NCBI GenBank assembly: GCA_027605045.1
Contig: JAQFWX010000020.1
Coordinates: forward strand, 372,001-436,000
Reading direction: 5' to 3'
DNA from: Phallus indusiatus
Lineage: Eukaryota; Basidiomycota; Agaricomycetes; Phallales; Phallaceae
DNA: 64,000 bases
Of this stretch, positions 32,301 through 44,517 are shown one piece after another (the stretch's first letter is position 1; every line of letters starts with the position of its first letter). Under the pieces are notes generated by a model, which saw only the letters and a program-made list of their open reading frames with translations, was not told the origin of the DNA and ran no database searches. The position numbers and the translations under genes are program-made.

Positions 32301-34338
32301 AATCAATCTTCAAGCGAAGCTGCAGCTAAAACATACAAATTGGCTTCTCTATACGATCGTTATATCGAATACGCAGATCTTCTCGCTTCTCAAGGGCTTG
32401 TTAACGAAGCTGTCAAGTACCTGGAATATACTCCGGTCGATTATACAGGTTTACCCGGTATGGAGTTCGATGTGGCTAGAAAGAGACTACTAAAAGCTGC
32501 TGGGAAATACGACGCTCCGACTCCAAAGGTTAATACTGTTCCTGCACCATCCGTCGCTACAACTACGACCTATGGTCAAAGTCAAGCCTACGGCACGACA
32601 ACCTATGGATCAGTTTATGCACCCCAACAACAGCAGCAGCACCAACAGCAACACCAGCAACAGCCAATTCAACCATCTGTGTCGACTAATACTTACGGAT
32701 CGTACAATCCTCCGGTCGCTACACGTTCTTCTGTGGCACCAGCACCTAATCCTTATGTCAACCAAAACGCACCGACGTACCAATCACAACCATACGGCGC
32801 TTATGGTGGGGGCGGTACAGGTTCCAATGCATATGTACCTCAGGCTGCGACATACACCCAACCCGCACCCGCAGCTCAGACAGCATCTCCGCTAGCACCA
32901 CCAGTTGTAAGTGGACCAGGCTCAACAGCGCTTCCACCGCCACCTCAACGTATTAAACGAGAAAACGGAGGATGGAACGATGCGCCTAGGATTCCGAGCG
33001 AACGACGCAGCACGCCCAGTCAATCCTCGAACAAAGTTGGCCCTTTGACGGCGCCGTTCCCCAATTCAGCCCCGACTGCTGGTCCAGCGACGCCTATTAG
33101 TCCGTATGGACCGAATGCGCAGGCTCAACCGTTACCTCCGCCTCCTAGAGCGGGAGCATCGACACCTCAGCGTGGTGTGATGCCGCCTCCTCCACGTGGA
33201 CCGAGTGTTCCTCCAGGTCCGGGTCAAAGCGGGCTGTCAGGACATCCACAACACCCTTCTCAAGGGCAGTTCGCTCCGCCAGGAAGACCAGGTTCGGGAG
33301 GACCAGGTCAATACGCTCTTCCTCCTCCTCATGCTCGTGCCTTGTCTCCTCCACAAGGAGGTCCACCTTCTAGACCCATATCAGGTACACCTCAATTCGC
33401 TGCTCGCCCGCCTCCTCCAGCGGCAGCTGCACCCGGATTAGGCATGGGAATGGGAATGGGCCGTGGAACTCCACCTCCGCCTCAGATGCAGAATCTCGCG
33501 TATGCTCCACCCGCTCGAGCAACGCCTCCGCCGTCTCATCATCATCATCACCAGCAACAGCAGCAGCACTTGGACGGACGACCAGTCGGTGCGCCTGGAG
33601 CTCCCGGAATGCAACAGCAGCAGCAGCAGCAACATCACCAACCTCCGCCTCCATCTGGACCGTATGCACCTCCGCCGGGTGGTATAAGTAGACCTGGTCC
33701 TCCTACAGCAACTGGGATGCAAGGACCGCCGCCTCCTTCTGGACCACCAGGACCACCAGGACCTCAAGCTGGCGCGCCACCGCCTGCACCTCCACCTAAA
33801 GCTGTTCCTCAAGGACCAAAGTATCGTACGTATCTCGGTCTGTTTTCGTGTGTATTTTATGGGTGTACTGAACTTATTTTGACAGCTCCTGGTGATCGTA
33901 GTCATATTCCAGGCGCCACAAGACCCATATTCGATTTCCTGTCAGCAGAAATGACACGCATGAAACAAATGACACCTGTAAGCTCCAACTTCAAATTCAA
34001 TCTCTTTTCTTCGCTTATTTATTTTATTCCTGTTTCAGCCTGCACAAAAACGATTGGCGGACGACACTGAACGTAGACTTAATACTTTATTCGATGCTCT
34101 CAACTGTGAAACTTTGTCGCCGTCCGTCGTGGAGCAGTTAAAAACACTTGTGAATGGTACGTAAAACCCGTAAAACTCAAACCAATACCGATGACTGAGA
34201 AAATTGGTTATAGCAATGATTGCACGAAATAGAGATGCATCGATGGCAATTCATGTTGAGTTGCTCACTCAAGGTTCTGTCACTGACGATATTGGTATGT
34301 GGATGGCCGGGGTGAAGCAACTGATCATTCGGTTATAA
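29382..34338 (+). CDS. SEC31: COPII coat outer-shell protein SEC31
   Basis: Nine exons: 29382-29605, 29666-29785, 29841-29952, 30007-30294, 30337-30432, 30492-33825, 33886-33977, 34039-34156 and 34214-34338. They give 1502 residues and every phase agrees. The N-terminus is a seven-blade WD40 region (MKLKEIYRTSTFAWSP, SPIVMCWDLRNSRAPEKILTG, LLLSCGKDNRVLCWNP, NPDLFATAFFDGTIGI). An acidic linker and the alpha-solenoid follow (SELDQLLTKALVLGDFESAV, near residue 675). Next is a long Pro/Gln/Gly-rich region with poly-Gln and poly-His runs, then a C-terminal helical domain ending SVTDDIGMWMAGVKQLI. With SEC13 it forms the outer cage of vesicles leaving the endoplasmic reticulum. The length is slightly above that of the yeast protein. 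Confidence 0.97.
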
Positions 34339-34561
34339 GTTAAAGAAGAGAAGAGAAGATGGGGTGGTGTTCGTTTGTCATCACAAAGTTTATGAAAATA
34401 AAGCTTCACTGCTTTACTTAGTATTCTAAAATCTGACTTTTCTGGTTTTTCCTTTTTTTTTTCTATACCAAATATATTTATCCAGTTTGTCCCACTCACT
34501 CAAAGAACGTTACACTGGTGTCTGCGTGACTGTGTCACAAACTATCGGCTAAGCTGGAGCC

Positions 34562-35868
34562 ATGCCCTTTGGCGAAATTGTCGTCGGTCCTCCAGGGAGC
34601 GGAAAGACAACATATGCATATGGAAAACATCAGCTATTCTCAGCTCTCAAGAGGCCTATAGCCGTTGTAAACTTGGACCCTGCTAACGACAACATTCTGT
34701 ATCCATGCTCCATCTCCATTTCATCGCTCATTACGCTATCTGAGGTTATGGAGACGTACAAGCTCGGTCCGAATGGTGCTATGTTGTATTGCATGGAGTA
34801 TCTGGAGGCTAATTTTGATTGGCTTGAGGAAGAACTGAATCAGCTGCAATCGGATAAAGAGAAGGAGATGTATGTTGTCTTTGATTTTCCGGGACAGGTC
34901 GAACTGTGGACGAATCATCCAAGTGTGAAACGGATAGTGGATCTATTAACAACCAAAATGGGATACCGAGTGCGTCTTAAAAAAAGTTTTTATTTAGACT
35001 TTCACATCAGAATATGAATTGCTTGTGGAGTTTTTTTGTTTCAGTTAGCTTCGGTTCATCTTTGTGATGCTCATAATGTTACGGATGTTGGGAATTATGT
35101 ATCGGCGTTGCTCCTCTCGCTCCGAACGATGCTACAACTTGCACTTCCGCATATCAATGTATTGTCCAAGATTGATCTTCTAGGACAGTACGGAGACCTG
35201 GGTGAGCTTTCTTTTCCCGCTTGCATCTTTGTCCCTTTCTGAACGTCTTGCGTCTGGTCGCGTTAAGCATTCAACTTAGACTTCTATACCGAAGTTCAAG
35301 ACTTGTCATACCTTCAAAACCTGTTAAACACACATTCACCTCGTTACGCCGCTCTGAACATGGCCATCTGTTCATTAATCGAAGACTATTCCTTAGTCGG
35401 TTTTGAAACACTTGCTGTCGAGGTTTGTCTCTCTGTAGCATAAACAAACTTTATAACTTAACTTATCATCTCCACATCTAGGATAAAGACTCGATGATTC
35501 ATCTCTCCCGAGTCATCGATAAAGCAACAGGAGCAGTCTACGTACCTCCAAGCAACGCACCCGCCCCGGAAGGCACCGTCAACCCTCCCAACGCTTCTTC
35601 ATCATCATCCGAAAGACCAAACATGTATTCGTTATTCTCGAGCGCTAGCGGTCCTATGAAAGATTTTTATAGCAATGCTCGAGATGTGCAAGAACGATGG
35701 GTTGATGCACGTGATGAGTATGATGCTTTTGAGAGGTGGCAGTGGCGGAAAGAAGGGGAGATGGTAGCTGCTCAGAAAGAAAAGGAAGCAAAAAAGGAAA
35801 GCGCTACTGAGAGTGCGAAAGATGGGAGGGGTTTTGAGCAGAAGATTCGGATTAGAGAGCGGTTGTGA
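34562..35868 (+). CDS. GPN2: GPN-loop GTPase 2
   Basis: Four exons (34562-34969, 35045-35201, 35280-35422, 35482-35868) give 364 residues. The P-loop is GPPGSGKTT (residues 9-17), followed by NLDPAND. The defining Gly-Pro-Asn loop is LGPNGAMLYCMEYL (residues 69-71). The G3 motif is FDFPGQVELWTNH and the G4-like motif is LSKIDLL. The C-terminal 100 residues are basic and acid-rich, helical, and less conserved. GPN GTPases help assemble and import RNA polymerase II. The start follows SEC31 by only 224 bases in the same direction. Confidence 0.95.
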
Positions 35869-36549
35869 GGATCTGGGTTTGGGTCGTGGGTTTGGGTCAT
35901 GTCGTGGTAAGCTGGGTATTTGAAATCTTGTTGAAAATCCTGTTTAAGAAGTTCTTAGTGTTTATGCCATTAAAATAAAGAAACAATAACACAGGGTGGC
36001 TATTGTGAACTTGAGCAGGTGCTCGACATACATACAGAAGTGTATCAACTCAGATTCGGGCCAGCATTTTCGTGTGTAAATTCGATTCAAATTAGAAAGA
36101 TGGTCAAATACGCCAAGAACATTTAGGTGTACTTTTAGACGCTAGCTCAGCCATTTCACATGCACACTTCACTCAGTTGTCTATTATAACGACATGTCAT
36201 ATAAAATGGTCCATCACAAATATGCTCTAAATAATAAAGTCTAATCCTCTAAAACACGAAAATAAAGTTCAACATTAATATTTCATAACATCAAAATGAC
36301 AACAATTTATAAAAATTATAATATAATAACCGAAAATCCAGGTATTAATATCTCAAATTCCATCACATACATAACATAACATACCACGGCGCACAGAGGC
36401 TGAAACGTCCTCCTGGGGGGTATCAAGATCATCATGTTGAATGAAGAAACGAAAAAAAAAGGAGAAGATTTTTGATTTTTGATTTTGTGGCTCTCTCTTC
36501 AGTGAGTCATAACACGCTTGCACTTGCACTCTGCGAGAGAATTATGGAT
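35869..36549. other. AT-rich convergent 3' spacer
   Basis: Lies between the ends of two converging genes. It is very AT-rich around 36180-36380 and holds no frame of note. It probably contains the two 3' untranslated regions. Confidence 0.45.
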
Positions 36550-38062
36550 CTAGTAACGGGTATATTCCGGTTGTACTCTACGTGGACGATCGGGGGGTCT
36601 ATCACGAAAACATTCATTATGGTTATGAGATGAATAAAGGATGGTATTACGCACGTCCGACCAGTTCTAAAATTAGCAGCATTTGTCATATATCTAGGTC
36701 TTTCCATTGGGTTTACGTTGGATGGCATCATATACTGTACATGTTGTGCATGACGAGGGCGGGGGGAGTAATAATTAGGGGGTACATTAGCATATTTGTG
36801 GTCATACGATTCGGGTGGCGGTGGCGGTGGATAGCTAAAGAAAACGATGAATGGAAATACACTTGGGAGAAATTTTTTTGATGGGACATACTGCATGTTC
36901 ATGTTGTCGTAATTATCAGGATTTAGACGACTAATAACCGTTTTGAGGGGGGTGACGTATGTTATAGATTAGCTGAAAGCTTACTTCAAATCTTCACCCC
37001 ATTTTTTAGTTTCTGCGGCTTCTGCCTCAGCCCTTTTCAATCAAATGTCAGCAAAAGGTGTCGTAACAGCAATTAAGTTACCGACCATTCATCCCATAAC
37101 GTTCGCGTATGGTTTTCTGCCTTGGAACGAGGGGTAAGCCTTTGTGGCGGAAGCTTGGCAGGCTGCCTTCCAGATCGACTAGGTGAGTCATCCAGATCGC
37201 TTATTCCCGCTCGTGACCTGAATAGAAACAATCGTTAGTAATCGTTTAAAATGGAATTTTTGCGTCACTTTGTGAACTGGCTAGTGGCAAGAAAAAAGTA
37301 AGACTAACGCAGGTCGAGATGGCGTGCGCGTGTCAAAGCGGTGAAACGTCCGTTGATTAGGCTTGGTAGACGACTCTGTGTAGTAGCCGGCGACTTTTGT
37401 TCGCGTCGCACAAATTAGAAAAATAATAATCTTTTGTGAACTGTATCCTCACCTGTGGGTTCTCTTGAGATCGTGGAGCCTCTTGGCGTTGTTGACCCAG
37501 AGCGTAAGAACGTGCCTCTATCCTGTCAGGAGTTTTGTTAGGGGCAATTTTCCACGGGCTGACACGGTTTTGTTTAGACATACTTGAGCGGCAGATGCGG
37601 CTGCCAAAGAAATAAAAGAAATAGGTTGAATAAATTTGAGGTATAGATGTTGTATTGCGGTACGAACCAGCATTGCCAGCTTTCCACGCCTTTGAATGTG
37701 TCTGCGAGATTGATTATGATCGTAAGCGACATGAGAGATAATCGATAATCGGAGACTTACAATAAATAAATCATAAGTACTCTTTATCATACCAACACCG
37801 ATTCCGTAAGTACCAGAATGACTACCCGCGGGAAGCTGTGTAAGATCCATGTTCACCTCGGAAACGATACTAGGGTTTACAGAAACGTCGGTTAAGACGC
37901 GAACGCGTGAAGAGAAGAGAGCCTTTACCTTTCTATTCGTTCTTCCATGTTTCTCTTGATCTCACTGGACGTTTCTCCATTCTCGTACAACTTTTGGATC
38001 GTCTCCTGTAAAAATTCTATGCTCTTCTCGAACTTCTCTTCATTGGAAGGTGTCGGGGCCAT
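36550..38062 (-). CDS. Unrecognised 298-residue protein with 11 exons
   Basis: Exons on the minus strand: 38062-37929, 37869-37761, 37701-37668, 37600-37584, 37522-37453, 37393-37309, 37217-37086, 37032-36985, 36930-36892, 36834-36655 and 36598-36550. All phases fit and the stop TAG is at 36552-36550. The N-terminus is helical (NEEKFEKSIEFLQETIQKLY, then EIKRNMEERIESIVSEV). A middle part follows (GTYGIGVGMIKSTYDLFI, THSKAWKAGNA). The second half is Ser/Arg/Pro-rich with a short WDEWAEAEAAETKKWGEDL helix and a poly-Pro/Tyr tail. No known domain, signal peptide or membrane span is recognised. A 17-base and a 34-base exon make automatic prediction likely to fail here. The function is unknown. 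Confidence 0.65.
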
Positions 38063-39289
38063 GTGTCTCTTGAAAAAATAAACGCGTACAAAGGTGGAGG
38101 TAAAATAAATGAGAAATTAATCGGAATAAATTCGTCAAGAGGTCGTCGGGGTATAAAGGCCCACAAAAAAGGCAGAGGTTCGTGAAAGAGGTGATTCTGG
38201 GCTTCACACTGAAAGCCTCTTTTTATATCATCATCAAACGGAAATTTTTGCTTCCGTGTACAGCTTATTCAGCCAAAGCTATGGACAAAACTATCGTTAC
38301 CGAGGGTACCGGCGAGCAATCAAGTTGAACTTTGAAGGACAACAAACGAGTCTTTGTTCTGAGGACAAATATTTTAGTCTTTTCTCTTTTGTGCGCCCAC
38401 TCGACCCTGATCATCCTTGTCTTCCCTATACCTGCATCATCGTCGATTCCATAATATTATGACCGCATTTTTAAAATTCCGGGTGGAGCCAAGGCTTTCA
38501 GCCTCAAATATGACGGATTGTGAAAAGCCATGTGTGGACATATGTTACTTGTGTTCATATCGCTCAGCCTCCTAGAGCCTCGATCGCTTTCGGATCATGG
38601 CCCCATGGGTACTAACTAGGACTGTCAATTCAGGGGATATGGGCATGATGGTACTAAAGAATGCTATGGCCGTGTCAAACTAAAATCCGAAAATCTCGAA
38701 ACGCGCAGGAATTTGCAGTTCCGATGTCACTTCTTCACATTTTCCTGAGTTTTCCGCAGATCTTATTCCAAATCCGGTGAGAGAATTATCTTTGGACAAT
38801 ACATCTACATAAGTCTTATTTTTTATTATTTTCATTCCTTGTTATTTGAACAAGAACCTCTAGCTTTGACCAATTTACCACTTATCGTATTGTTCACAGA
38901 AAGTGATATTATTGGACAATAGGAGCATTAACGCACAGGATATTTCCCCGACATATCCCAATTGGGGTGAATAAGAAGCAACTTTTAATCAGAAAGAAAA
39001 AAAAATTGAAAGAGATGGGAAACCCTGTCATATATTTCACATATAGAAGTGAAGAACAACCCTATTGACAACAACATAATTATGTTATGTATGTAAATGG
39101 TGTCTGGCTTCTCCCGCTTACGGTCGGAAACGATACAATCCGTTCTTCTCCTTCGGCATCTTGAATTGGGGCTCTTCTCAGGCCCTTTCTTTTATATTTC
39201 ATCTCCTATCATCGTTACTAATGTGCCTTGTTGATGAGACGATGGCCATACTATGTACATACGTATACGTGGCTGATGACCAGAGTACT

Positions 39290-39490
39290 CAGGCTGTTGC
39301 TCGAGTACTGCAACGCCAGTATCCTTGAGCAACGCCAGGGCAACTCTCTAACGACGGCGGCTGTGATTCTGCGTCCAAAATTGACTTGAGAGGATGGCTA
39401 GAGTCCTATCAATCCCCTAAACAAGCCATGACGAGCATATATATCTTTGATGTGTCTTGTCAAAATGTAGTAATGTACTCGTCCAAGAAA
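39290..39490. repeat. Dispersed repeat, copy A (partner at 43080-43265)
   Basis: Shares with 43080-43265 several blocks in the same order and orientation: a GCCAG..GGGCAA.TCTCTAACGA block, a CTAAAC.AGCC..GA.GAGCATA.ATAT block, TTTGATGT and ACTCGTCCA. Copy B lies about 140 bases downstream of an F-box gene stop, so this copy may be what remains downstream of a lost paralogue. Confidence 0.5.
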
Positions 39491-39912
39491 TTACCGAGGG
39501 GTTGAGTTCACAGTTACTGTCAGTTAAAACCTAGTTCATAAGATGAAATCTCGTCAGCTATGGTTGAAGTACCCCAGCTTTTGAATAAAACCTTTTTGGC
39601 GACCATTTCAACTCACGGTCCTCTTAGCACGTGAAAGGGGCTGAAGATTTGCATATATTGGGATATCCTATGGTCCAAGTTAAATGTCTTCTATTTCCCA
39701 CGATATTATTATCATGGAAAGATGAAAAAGAAATAACAGCAGTTCAAAGACTCATCATGATACCGCCCTAGCGCGCAAGACACAGCCCCGTCTTCACGTC
39801 TTGCTGTCTCATCGGATTCAAGGAGTAAAAAAGCGCAAAGCAGGGTAATATCTGACACGGGGGATGAATATTTCTCCACGTACTGGAGGCAGCACAATGA
39901 ATTAAAAAAAGA

Positions 39913-40322
39913 CAAAATGATATCCACTTTGTCGATGAATGTCAATGCTTTCATTTTTTATTACCCCTTGTCACCATTAACTTCAACCCTAACAACCATT
40001 TTAATCAGCAACGATATAGTAACCTCCTATTCGACGATGCGCTGCAGTCCAATAATTCGTATTCATTTTCGTCAACGTTCTAGTCACTTCTAGCCTCACC
40101 AGACGAAACGAAACGAGACGCAAATGATCCACTTTGTCGATGAAAGTCAATGCTTCATTTTTGATTACTCCTTGTCATCATTAACTTCAACCCTAACAAC
40201 CAGCCAATTGTCCAACCAAACCACTTATAACCTCCTTTTCAAACGATGCGCTCCAGTCCAATTCCTATTCCTTTTCGCCAACGCTCTAATCACTTATGAC
40301 CTTGTGAAACGAAACGAAACGC
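39913..40322. repeat. Tandem direct repeat, two units of about 205 bp
   Basis: Unit 1 (39913-40120) and unit 2 (40121-40322) share CACTTTGTCGATGAA, GTCAATGCTT, ATTAACTTCAACCCTAACAA and CGATGCGCT.CAGTCCAAT in the same order. Both end with a GACGAAACGAAACGAGACG-like run. The match is clear but imperfect. No coding function is evident. Confidence 0.75.
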
Positions 40323-41214
40323 TTCAGCCCTCCTACGACGATATCGCCTGGTTTCTCTTTAAATCCAGCCGCGTGGATGCGATAGAGCACGATCTATGTT
40401 GATAGACCACAAGGGCCAATACCTTGGCAGACAACGTCCAAATCCTTAACTTCTCCCGTGGCTTTTATCACTGATACATCCATGACAACCCGCGAATAAC
40501 TGCAACGTCCATGTCAATGATTAACCACGGTTTTTGCAACACGCCAGCCCTGGTCCTGATAACAGACACTAAACAACGACCATCAAAATTAATTTCCTTG
40601 CTATTTTCCATCCCCTATTCTCCCTCTCACCGTGTGATGGCAAAACAAAGCCTGTCGCAAGGAGGCGCCTTTGAGAGACGACTCAGACAAGAGTCATGCG
40701 AAGCAATTTTCTGGAGGTTTCCAACGCAGGGCAGCATAAAATTTCACCAGCGTAATTCTAGATCCCAGATCCCAGGTTTGATTACAATACCAAATTTCCG
40801 TGGCTGTCGTGACATCGATTTCGACGCTCAACCTGACAAGCGGGAGAATAGATACAGGTTTGTAGGAAGAGTGGGTTGTTAAGCGGGTCTTTATGAGATA
40901 AGAGCGTTCTTCAGCCATGTTAATATGCCAGACATATCACCGTGGCAAGTTTAGAAAAGTATGAGGTTGTGGTCATGAAGGAGTGGTCATGAAGGAGCGG
41001 TCTACATCGGAGCTCGAAGCTTGCGTGACTCGCTGAGTAATACCGTGACAAGTCGTGAAAAAAGCCAATCAGAAAACGACGTCGCAACGAAGAATCACTG
41101 CACATATTACTTGCTCGCATCTCAACGTCGTCATCGTCATTGAAAACAGTCGTTTAGTTCGAATACCCAAGAACACTTCTTGCTTCGCTAACGCCACGGA
41201 TAATTAGGCCGATC

Positions 41215-42939
41215 ATGCTTGATCGCGTTCCCTACGAGGTTTTCAGTAAAATCATCAAATTCTCAAATAGACATTCAATCAACGTCGACTTCGACTTCGA
41301 TGACCAGACAAGTTTACCCCCAATCAAGGCGATGCGCGTTTGTCGTTCGTGGAGGAATACGCTTATCCGCGACCCGAGCATGTGGACCAGCATCCGAGTC
41401 AAATATACCGAGATAAACTCAGTGGAACTATTCAAGACTCTTTCGCGATCTGGTTCTCTGCCATTGAACGTGTTTATCGAGAAGGGAGACAAACCGTTTC
41501 TCCCGCATCATTTTGTCGACCTCATCAGCGTACTTCCTCGCGTTACACAAGAGATGCATCGAGTCCGACAGCTCCAAATACTGATCCCGGAGAATATGGC
41601 AGGCGCGATCTTGTCCCTGCTAAAGTACCCTGCCCCTGTGCTACAAACGCTCTATTTCGAACTCGAGAGTCGTGAAGAAACCAATTTATTTGAAACCGAG
41701 GAATGGCTCAGTGCACTTCAAGAAACTTTCAGCAAAAACCTATTTCTCGAAAATTCGCCGAATCTCAAACATGTACATCTCCCAATTTCTGCAGGCCTTG
41801 AGGAAATTAACTCTGCCTCACTATTCCAAAATCTATCAACAATTCATCTTCAATTTATCTCTATGGTGGACATTGACTATGACAAGCTGCTCCTCGTTCT
41901 CCGTTCTTCACCATGCCTTCGCGTTTTAAATCTCAGCATGGAATTGATTTGGGTAGAAGCTAGGCCTGCCCGCTTGCTGCCTCCAACCTGTCGCATCCAC
42001 ATGCCGTATCTACGAGAACTCTCGCTTCGGGGTAAATGCACAATTGAAATCGTCGATTTTATCTCGACACACCTCGAGTTTCCGGTCGACAAGATAGACT
42101 TCGATATCACCTGCGCCTGTCCTTGCTCCGAGATCCATCACCACTCAACAACCCTGATACATTTACTTTTGCAACGACGTTTCTCAACTATTTCGGTCTC
42201 TTCAGATTACGACTTCAGTTTTTTTGAACAAGAGCCAGACCCTGAATCTTCAACATCCATTTTGCATTCTGGCAGAAAGGCAGTGTTTACATCGCTGCAC
42301 AATTCCAAGTTGATTACGTCATCACACATGGATTTATTCGGAAAATTCAATACATGGGATATTACACACGTATATCTGGAAGACGTTCCAATCGACCTCA
42401 ATCCACTCAGACATTTTCTGTTGTCGCTAAAAAACGTACAATATTTGCGTATCAAATGTGGAATTTTTTTGGGGAGATTGTTCTTTCTTTTGTATCTTCA
42501 AGAAGGTTTATTGCCTCCGGATCTCGCGAGACGTCATATTTTACAACGTTTTCTTCAAGCAGTCTCGGAATCTGAAGCTGAAGAATCTGAGAATACAACC
42601 GACTCCGAACTAGTCAACAGTATCAACTTTGAATCAATTATCAACTCCAATCCTACTACCCAACCACGCTCATTCCCTTGTCCCTCCTTGCATACGCTGG
42701 AACTGGTTCTCTCTGACGCAACCGAGTTTGACGAATCTTGCATTCAAGCCCTCGCTATTTGTTCCGCAATCCGCGAACAGGCTGGACATCCGTTCAGATC
42801 TGTCCTTATTTCTTGTAAAACTTCGTTATCGGTGGAGCGTGTCAGAGATTGCCTGCAGGACTTGGACTATGACACCGAGATTGAACGCTTGCGGGATATA
42901 GTCGAAGTCAGAGTGTCGAGTCCAGTGAGACGGTTTTGA
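41215..42939 (+). CDS. F-box protein, copy 1
   Basis: Intronless, 574 residues. The F-box-like N-terminus reads MLDRVPYEVFSKIIKFSN then SLPPIKAMRVCRSWRN and DPSMWTSI, a pattern common in Agaricomycete F-box genes. The rest is leucine-rich with many short beta/alpha-like segments (LKHVHLPIS, LREFLSL-type runs). An acidic spacer sits around residues 440-470. The C-terminus ends near VRRF. It is clearly a paralogue of the genes at 55909 and 61004 but more diverged than those two are from each other. The expected role is substrate choice in an SCF ubiquitin ligase, by analogy only. Confidence 0.8.
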   Translation: MLDRVPYEVFSKIIKFSNRHSINVDFDFDDQTSLPPIKAMRVCRSWRNTLIRDPSMWTSIRVKYTEINSVELFKTLSRSGSLPLNVFIEKGDKPFLPHHFVDLISVLPRVTQEMHRVRQLQILIPENMAGAILSLLKYPAPVLQTLYFELESREETNLFETEEWLSALQETFSKNLFLENSPNLKHVHLPISAGLEEINSASLFQNLSTIHLQFISMVDIDYDKLLLVLRSSPCLRVLNLSMELIWVEARPARLLPPTCRIHMPYLRELSLRGKCTIEIVDFISTHLEFPVDKIDFDITCACPCSEIHHHSTTLIHLLLQRRFSTISVSSDYDFSFFEQEPDPESSTSILHSGRKAVFTSLHNSKLITSSHMDLFGKFNTWDITHVYLEDVPIDLNPLRHFLLSLKNVQYLRIKCGIFLGRLFFLLYLQEGLLPPDLARRHILQRFLQAVSESEAEESENTTDSELVNSINFESIINSNPTTQPRSFPCPSLHTLELVLSDATEFDESCIQALAICSAIREQAGHPFRSVLISCKTSLSVERVRDCLQDLDYDTEIERLRDIVEVRVSSPVRRF

Positions 42940-43079
42940 ATATGCATATAAGTATGATTTCATTCTGTGGATAAAGTGACGAGATGTATAGCGCATGTGT
43001 CAAATATTTATTACTAATTTATGTAAATGATGTTTGACCGAGTTCTATAATACGAATTGCCATCGTGGGTGGTAACTAG

Positions 43080-43265
43080 ATCAGCGTTAGTACTTGAGCT
43101 TGAGTACTGAAGCTTTGAAGCTTGACGCACATCTTTGAGGAATGCCAGCGGCAGGGCAATTCTCTAACGAATGTCCAAATCAACCTGAATGGATGACCAG
43201 AGAGTGAATCTTCTAAACGAGCCGCGATGAGCATACATATATTTGATGTATACTCGTCCACCAAT
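43080..43265. repeat. Dispersed repeat, copy B (partner at 39290-39490)
   Basis: See copy A. This copy lies between the F-box gene ending at 42939 and the convergent gene ending at 43482. Confidence 0.5.
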
Positions 43266-43481
43266 GGACCAAGCTTTTCTCTTGCGACAGTGGGACGTCA
43301 TCGCCGACTTATCCTTCTGAACGATTCGGACTTTGTCACCCGCTGTTCTAATAAACCCTATCGATGTTCCTAATGTACTAGCGTTGTGGTCAAACTGTTG
43401 GATAAATATTATGAAACCGAAGGTAAAAGGCGTTTAGATTGGCATGAGTGAAAAAAGTAAATTTTTTCCAAATTTCCGATC

Positions 43482-44517
43482 TTAAAAGGAAGAGACAAAG
43501 ATAAGTCTTTGAATATGCCGAATTTTACTCATAAAAACAAATACATACAAGGTCCTATCGCCAATGGGAGCATAAACAGGATTTGCCCAAGGCCCTGGGA
43601 GCGGAAGATGAATGATCTCGCGAAGTTGGGGATGGTCATTTATAGCCGCTTCAAGCATATATGAAGTGTCTTGAGTGAAAATGAGTCTATTGTAAATTCT
43701 TTTCAATGAAGGATTTTTGAGAGCATTGAGAACGACGTCTTTTTCGGCAATGTAATATGCTCTTGGAACATATACAGTTTGTAGGTTTGGTACGTATGCA
43801 AGAGCTCTTGAAATAGTTTCAGCACGCCAACGACGTGCGCGGAATTTAGTGGGAGAATCAGGGTGGCGGACCCAAATATACTCATTGTAAGGATGATCGT
43901 ACGAAACCTATACATTAGAACTGTGCTGTAAAGAATAAAATTATAAAATGAGAGATACAACATACCAAATTGGTCCATACTGATGTCATACACTCAACTA
44001 AAACGTTAATAACGCATTCATTCCCCTGGTTCCCTAGAAATCTGCCGTCGCGGAGGACGAGGTGCTGAGGATTGACTAGTTTGAGTCCACGACAAAGACT
44101 GCTCGCCCTTTGTTTAGAAGATATGCTGTCTAGCGATATACACAAAGACGTAAGTCTAGGGACTTTGGAGAGAATTGTGTAGATAGCTCTTCCTTGTGCT
44201 TCCTCGATGCGGAGTTTTCTGATATAGTGGCCGATGCGCTGGTGTCGCTGTCGCAGCTTGAGTGCCAAGGCATTCGCCTCTGACGTGGAAGTAATAACGA
44301 CAGTTTCATAAGATATAGGGACAAGTAATCGTTTCCAGCGGCGACAAACCAAAGAAAAGGTCTTCACCTCGGCGCGATGTTCAAGAAGATGAGCAGGGTT
44401 GCGGGAGGAAAACATGTCATAATCTACGGAAAGCCGGTAATCCAGAATAATCTGAATAATCTCATCGGGAAGTAACTCAATGTGATTTTCCTTTTTCTTT
44501 GATAATCTTGTCCGCAT
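43482..44517 (-). CDS. F-box protein of a second type
   Basis: Two exons (44517-43966 and 43907-43482) with a 58-base intron give 325 residues. The basic start (MRTRLSKKKENH) leads into a canonical F-box, IELLPDEIIQIILDYRL, then AEVKTFSLVCRRWKRLLVP. Helical and beta segments follow, with leucine-rich character (VPRLTSLCISLD, VPNLQTVYVPRAYY, HPQLREIIHLPLPG). It differs in sequence from the 'LDRVPYE' F-box group and lies convergent to copy 1 of that group. Confidence 0.75.

Larger units (their letters stand above)
38063..41214. other. 3.1-kb stretch without a supported gene, holding two repeats
   Basis: Short frames such as 40511-40882 have no support. The stretch contains a dispersed repeat (39290-39490) and a tandem pair (39913-40322), annotated separately. 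It may be a graveyard of F-box-gene flanks. Confidence 0.4.

Noticed and set aside
40511..40882. 123-residue plus-strand frame
   Set aside because: No recognisable pattern, and it lies in a region of non-coding repeats.
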